From assembly GCF_014705615.1 (NCBI RefSeq), contig NZ_JACXJA010000046.1, positions 1 to 64,000 on the forward strand: a stretch of 64,000 nt of DNA. The letters run 5' to 3'. A program made the position numbers and the translations under genes. Below the pieces are notes generated by a model that saw nothing but the letters and a program-made list of their open reading frames with translations, was not told the DNA's origin and ran no database searches. This stretch comes from Paenibacillus oceani (GTDB lineage Bacteria > Bacillota > Bacilli > Paenibacillales > NBRC-103111). How positions within the stretch are numbered: position 1 is the stretch's first letter; each line of letters begins with the position of its first letter. Shown here one piece after another: positions 59,954 through 64,000 of the stretch.

Positions 59954-62242
59954 TCAAGGCTCGATTTTTTGCAAAGGGACTGGATCAGTCTGCTTGTTGC
60001 GGCGGTATTCGCTCGGGGAGATGCCGTAGTACTTTTTGAATGTGCTGGTAAAGGTGGAGGAATTCAGATAGCCGGTTTTCTCGCCGATCTCGGCAACCGA
60101 CCATTCGGTGCGCTTCAGCATGTCTTTGGCATGCGACAGCCGGACTTTGTTCAAATACTCGACGAAGTTGACGCCGAACGTTTTTTTGAAGTAGTTGGAA
60201 AAATATTTCGGGGTCGTCTCCAGCTTCTCCGCCATATGGTCGAGATGGAGGTTTTCATTATAGTGCAGGTCGATGTACCGGGCGATGGATACCGCGTCGA
60301 GCTTGCTTTTATGTCCGAGATTCGTTTTGTCCGCGATCGCCTTGATTGCTCTCACGAGCGCCTTCTTCATCTCCTCCTGCCGGGAGGCGCTGTCCAACCG
60401 GCGGATAAACTCCGCCTCCAGCACGGCGATCTCGGACGGGTCCGCTTCGCTCGTCTCGAGCAGCTTCAGCATCCGGTAAAACACCGTCTTGACTACAAGG
60501 GCCAGCTGATGGTAATGCACGTGCTTCTCCTTATTCTGAGCGAACATATCGTCGATCAGCCGGAAGCATTCGGCTTCGTTGCCGGTTACGAGACAGTGGG
60601 CCGCTTTCTCGATATCGTATAACGGCACGTGCACCTTCCAGGTATGCCGGATCGTCTGCACGTCCGTTACCGGGCTATCGGCGTGGATATGACGATAGGC
60701 GAAGCCGTCTTCCGCCTCGCGATACGCCTTGTGCACGTTCGCCGCTTCGGAAGCATACAGACGGCTGATCGACGCCGAAGCCGTATAACCGTCCCATGCT
60801 TCGTTTGCCCCTTTCGGCATCAGCCCGTTCAACTCCCGGGTGATCGGATCGCGCGCTGAAGCGCCGGGCAAGCCGATCACCGCCACCAGCCGCCGCCCGG
60901 CCATCGGGAATACATGCACCGGCCGCTCCGTCAGCCGCATCCCTTCTTGCAGCCGCAAGGCGATTTCCTCCAGACGCCCGGAACCGGGCTGCCCGCCGTC
61001 CCCGTTCGCCCGCAAGCCGACGATGACAAGAACGAAGCTTTTCTCTTCATAAAATTCCTTGAAATATTGCTGCAGCCGGAGCTCGGCCTCCCGCGAAGGA
61101 GCTTCGTCCAGCAGCAAGCGGTGGAACGCCGACTTGCGCATCTCCGCGCGAAATACGTCCATCTCGGTGCGGATCGAGACGTTCTCCTCCTGAATTCTCG
61201 TAATCCCGCTGCGGATAATCCGGTAATCGGCGCCTGCTTCGCGCTGATCCCGCAGCCCGACCAGCTTGACGATGCTGCGCACCGGCCGGTACAAATAAAA
61301 ACTGAGCAGCACCGACAGCACGATCGCGCAGGCGATTGCCACGGCCATAATGTTCCGGTTCACTTCTGTGACCGCTTCCATATTGGCAAACCGGTACGGC
61401 GATTTATTAATATACAGAAACCCGTTATAGTCGGACTTGAACAAATTGTACTCGTAATCTTTATTTTTGAGCGTCTCCTCTGCGTTCGATCCGAAACGAA
61501 GCTCGCCCAGCATATCGACCAGATCCCAGCTTTCTTCGGTATTCAGGACGATATTGCGGTCCTGATCCATCACGATCAGCGACGTGCCCTGCATCATCGC
61601 CTGCTGGTTGACATGCTGCATCAGCCTCTCGTTGTCCAGAAAGATGAGCACGTTCATATTGGACGTCTGATTACTGCCAAGAACCGGAATGAGTTTTTTC
61701 TGCGTTCCTCCGAACTGTCCGGTATCCTCGTACCAGCCGGCTGGATATACCCGCAGTGGATGTTTGGCGTTCGCCTGGAGCTTCCAGTAGTCGGCGCTGT
61801 AGGTCGAATTGGCGTAGCCGTTCCGGATCAACTCCGACAGCCGGATCGTGCCGGCGGCCGTGATCGCAAGATCCGAGCTTGGATGGTAAACGATCACTTC
61901 CTCGATATATTCGATCGGGGAGAGCAGCAGCCTAATATTCGTATAGGTCATATACGCATCCGGCATGGACAGCGCGCCTTCGCCTTCCGCCTCCCAGGCG
62001 TTGTACGGGAGCAGTTGGATCGCATATATAAGTTCGTTAATATCTTTGAAGCTGTCGTCGAACACGCGGATCATATTTTTAACGACCAGCTTGTTGTTTT
62101 CACTGACCTGATTGTAGATGCCGGAGAGCGAATTTTTGTATACCAGATAATTGGATACGAACATGATCGTCCCTACAAGCAGCAGCGCTAAGAAGATTTG
62201 CAGAAGCCCTTTATTGACCCTCATCATCCTGAGCTTGGTCAA
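59954..62242 (-). CDS. Membrane-bound AraC-family regulator with extracellular sensor (YesS-like)
   Basis: This 762-residue regulator has an N-terminal helix (LLQIFLALLLVGTIMFVSNYLVY), an extracellular sensor domain (about 33-305), a second helix (IMAVAIACAIVLSVLLSFYLY), then a cytoplasmic linker and a C-terminal AraC-type double helix-turn-helix (about 650-750: LDHMAEKLETTPKYFSNYFKKTFG and GYLNSSTFTSTFKKYYGISPSEYR in part). There is no kinase domain, so it would sense an extracellular ligand and bind DNA directly. It starts at TTG (62242), 4 to 8 bases after GGGGTGG. It follows two sugar permease genes by 68 bases and probably regulates them. Confidence 0.9.
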   Translation of the reverse strand: MTKLRMMRVNKGLLQIFLALLLVGTIMFVSNYLVYKNSLSGIYNQVSENNKLVVKNMIRVFDDSFKDINELIYAIQLLPYNAWEAEGEGALSMPDAYMTYTNIRLLLSPIEYIEEVIVYHPSSDLAITAAGTIRLSELIRNGYANSTYSADYWKLQANAKHPLRVYPAGWYEDTGQFGGTQKKLIPVLGSNQTSNMNVLIFLDNERLMQHVNQQAMMQGTSLIVMDQDRNIVLNTEESWDLVDMLGELRFGSNAEETLKNKDYEYNLFKSDYNGFLYINKSPYRFANMEAVTEVNRNIMAVAIACAIVLSVLLSFYLYRPVRSIVKLVGLRDQREAGADYRIIRSGITRIQEENVSIRTEMDVFRAEMRKSAFHRLLLDEAPSREAELRLQQYFKEFYEEKSFVLVIVGLRANGDGGQPGSGRLEEIALRLQEGMRLTERPVHVFPMAGRRLVAVIGLPGASARDPITRELNGLMPKGANEAWDGYTASASISRLYASEAANVHKAYREAEDGFAYRHIHADSPVTDVQTIRHTWKVHVPLYDIEKAAHCLVTGNEAECFRLIDDMFAQNKEKHVHYHQLALVVKTVFYRMLKLLETSEADPSEIAVLEAEFIRRLDSASRQEEMKKALVRAIKAIADKTNLGHKSKLDAVSIARYIDLHYNENLHLDHMAEKLETTPKYFSNYFKKTFGVNFVEYLNKVRLSHAKDMLKRTEWSVAEIGEKTGYLNSSTFTSTFKKYYGISPSEYRRNKQTDPVPLQKIEP

Positions 62243-62310
62243 AGCGCCACCCCATTCCTACGCGGGGATAACCCGAGTCGTCGTCTTCGCTATATTCGAC
62301 AGCAGCTCGG

Positions 62311-63186
62311 TTATCCCTTCTCCGAGCCGAGCATGATCCCTTTGGCAAAATATCGCTGGGCGAACGGATAGATGAGGAGCACCGGAATCATGGAGATAAA
62401 AATCGTCGCGTTTTTTAACGCCTGAGGCGTGAGCGTCGCCTGGTCGATCAACCCCGTCTCGCGGGCCGTATCGAAAAACAGCATGTCGCGCAGCACAACC
62501 TGGAGCGGATACAGCGACGTGTCGTTCAAATAAATCATCGGGATAAAGAAGCTGTTCCAGTGTCCCATAAAATAAAACAAACCGATGGAAGCAAGCGCCG
62601 GCTTCGACAGCGGAATCATAATGCTGCCCAAAATCCGGTATTCCGAGGCTCCGTCGATCACCGCCGATTCCCGCAAGCTGGGAGACATCGATTCGAAGAA
62701 GCTTTTGAGGATCAGCAGCTCGATCGTCCAGATGGCGTTTGGCAGCAGGATTGCCCACATCGTATCGATCAGATGCAGCTTCTGCACGATCAGATAAGTC
62801 GGAATAATCCCCCCGGTCAAAAACATCGTCAGCACGATCGCGATCATAAACCATTTTCTGCCGAAAAAGGTCGGTCTCGATAAAGGATATGCCGCAATGG
62901 CCGTCATTAGCAGATTGATCAGCGTCCCGAGCCCCGTATATACGATCGTATTCCAGTACGCGCGAGGAATTTTCGGATTCTCCAAAATTTGCTTGTAGGC
63001 TTCGATATTAAACCCTTTCGGCCACAAAAACACTTTGTTTTGCACAATGTACGCCGTATCGCTAAAGGAGACGGCCACGATGAACAGCACCGGGTATACT
63101 GTGACGATCGCCACAAGACTTAATACAACGACCAGCACCGCATCAAACGGCGTAAACCGCTGCCTTAGCGCTCCCCCTTTTACCAT
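62311..63186 (-). CDS. Sugar ABC transporter permease, LplC/YtcP type
   Basis: This 291-residue permease has six predicted helices, EAA loop ESAVIDGASEYRILGSIMIPLSKP and the C-terminus QRYFAKGIMLGSEKG, close to the permease at 43404. GGGAGG lies 9 bases before the ATG. The start overlaps the upstream permease gene by seven bases, so the two are translated together. Confidence 0.93.
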   Translation of the reverse strand: MVKGGALRQRFTPFDAVLVVVLSLVAIVTVYPVLFIVAVSFSDTAYIVQNKVFLWPKGFNIEAYKQILENPKIPRAYWNTIVYTGLGTLINLLMTAIAAYPLSRPTFFGRKWFMIAIVLTMFLTGGIIPTYLIVQKLHLIDTMWAILLPNAIWTIELLILKSFFESMSPSLRESAVIDGASEYRILGSIMIPLSKPALASIGLFYFMGHWNSFFIPMIYLNDTSLYPLQVVLRDMLFFDTARETGLIDQATLTPQALKNATIFISMIPVLLIYPFAQRYFAKGIMLGSEKG

Positions 63187-64000
63187 AATCCCCGACCTCC
63201 CGCCCGCTTGCTGATCCGATTCGACAGAAGCAGCATGATCAGGGCGATTACCGATTCGAACAGCCCTACCGCCGCCGCGTAGCTATAGTTCGTCTCGAGC
63301 AGCCCTTTCCGGTAAACGTAGGTAGAGAACACGTCCGCCACCTCGTAGGTCATCGGATTATACAGCAGCAGCACCTTCTCGTAGCCGATCCGGAACATCG
63401 AGCCCGATTTGATAATGAACATGATCAGGATGGTCGGCATGATGCTCGGAATCGTAATGTAGCGCATCATCTGGAACCGGCTTGCTCCGTCCACGCGCGC
63501 CGCTTCGTACAACGTCGGATCGATGCTGGCGATGGCCGCGAGGTAGATGATCGCCTCGTAGCCCATATGCTGCCAGATTTCGGACGAGACATAGATGCCC
63601 CGGAACCATTCGGGAGCAGCGAGGAAATATTTCGCTTCCAGTCCCAGCGCCTTTAGCGCCTCGTTGACGAGACCGTGCGTCGGGGACAAAAAGTCGATAA
63701 TCATCGAGCTGACAATCACGACGGACAGAAACGCCGGCAAATAGCTGAACGTTTGCACCGTCTTTTTGAATTTGACGCTCCGCACCTCATTCAGCATCAC
63801 CGCGAACAGGATCGGGAACGGAAATGCCCATATGAGCGTGAACAATCCGAGCAGAAACGTATTTTTGAACAACAGCCAGAAGTCGGGGCTGTCAAAAAAC
63901 TTACGGAAATGCTCCAGTCCCACCCACTCGCTGCCGAGTATGCCCTGGTAAACGTTGTAATCTTTAAATGCGATAATGAGTCCGTACAGCGGGCCGTACC
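63180..64000 (-). CDS. Sugar ABC transporter permease, LplB type (5' end outside the window)
   Basis: The frame stays open to the window edge (first full codon at 63998, reading YGPLYGLIIAFKDYNVYQG, which matches LplB after its first helix), so the N-terminus lies beyond 64000. The visible part has the EAA loop YEAARVDGASRFQMMRYITIPSIMP and ends ALIMLLLSNRISKRAGGRGLW. The partner permease overlaps its end. The binding-protein gene of this transporter is not in view. Confidence 0.92.
   Translation of the reverse strand, partial: YGPLYGLIIAFKDYNVYQGILGSEWVGLEHFRKFFDSPDFWLLFKNTFLLGLFTLIWAFPFPILFAVMLNEVRSVKFKKTVQTFSYLPAFLSVVIVSSMIIDFLSPTHGLVNEALKALGLEAKYFLAAPEWFRGIYVSSEIWQHMGYEAIIYLAAIASIDPTLYEAARVDGASRFQMMRYITIPSIMPTILIMFIIKSGSMFRIGYEKVLLLYNPMTYEVADVFSTYVYRKGLLETNYSYAAAVGLFESVIALIMLLLSNRISKRAGGRGLW

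Overview
The window looks like a chromosomal segment of a Paenibacillus-type, spore-former-lineage Firmicute. This rests on the gene content rather than on a marker gene: YesM/YesN two-component systems beside LplB/LplC-type sugar permeases, many AraC-family regulators, an AbrB-like protein with a zinc-finger tail, strong AGGAGG-type ribosome binding sites, CcpA cre boxes, a T-box on trpS and sigma-A promoters. No rRNA, tRNA, CRISPR array or intact transposon was found.

Layout. 0-5 kb: housekeeping and regulation: a HisS2-type histidyl-tRNA synthetase behind a probable His-leader-peptide attenuator, a lipoprotein, AbrB-like protein, TrmL, and an orphan OmpR-type response regulator. 5-11 kb: a TIM-barrel / AAC(3)-like acetyltransferase / cyclase-family operon, then a solute-binding lipoprotein with a Tat-exported beta-helix protein. 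11-18.5 kb: AraC regulators, a TagO/MraY-like phosphosugar transferase that seems to start at ATT, VanW, a decayed metallophosphoesterase and an esterase-like hydrolase. 18.6-25.8 kb: a minus-strand operon of GH20-like hexosaminidase, Tat beta-helix protein, amidohydrolase, Rieske protein, solute-binding protein and AraC regulator. 26-40 kb: two convergent operons whose promoter-leader regions are near copies of each other. One encodes a complete Opp/Dpp-type ABC transporter with a transglutaminase-like protein; the other encodes a solute-binding protein, a hydrolase, a BNR-repeat sialidase-like protein and a Tat beta-helix protein. 40-49 kb: an LplB-LplC-binding protein-beta-helix operon with a divergent YesM/YesN pair. 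49-60 kb: serC, thpR, T-box-trpS, an SGNH/MBOAT surface acylation pair, cysI and cysJ. 60-64 kb: a membrane-bound AraC-type regulator and two more sugar permeases, the last running off the window.

How it fits together. The dominant theme is scavenging of complex glycans. Four Tat-signal beta-helix proteins, two of which begin like phage tailspikes, each share an operon with an extracellular solute-binding lipoprotein. Three of those four binding proteins have no permease next to them. Hydrolases (GH20, BNR/sialidase, two esterase-like enzymes) complete the cassettes. Control appears layered: CcpA cre sites, AraC/YesN direct-repeat operators shared by two operons, and a duplicated promoter module with paired TGGTNNNACCA operators, a short upstream ORF and a cre site. 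The regulator that would bind the TGGTNNNACCA sites is not in the window.
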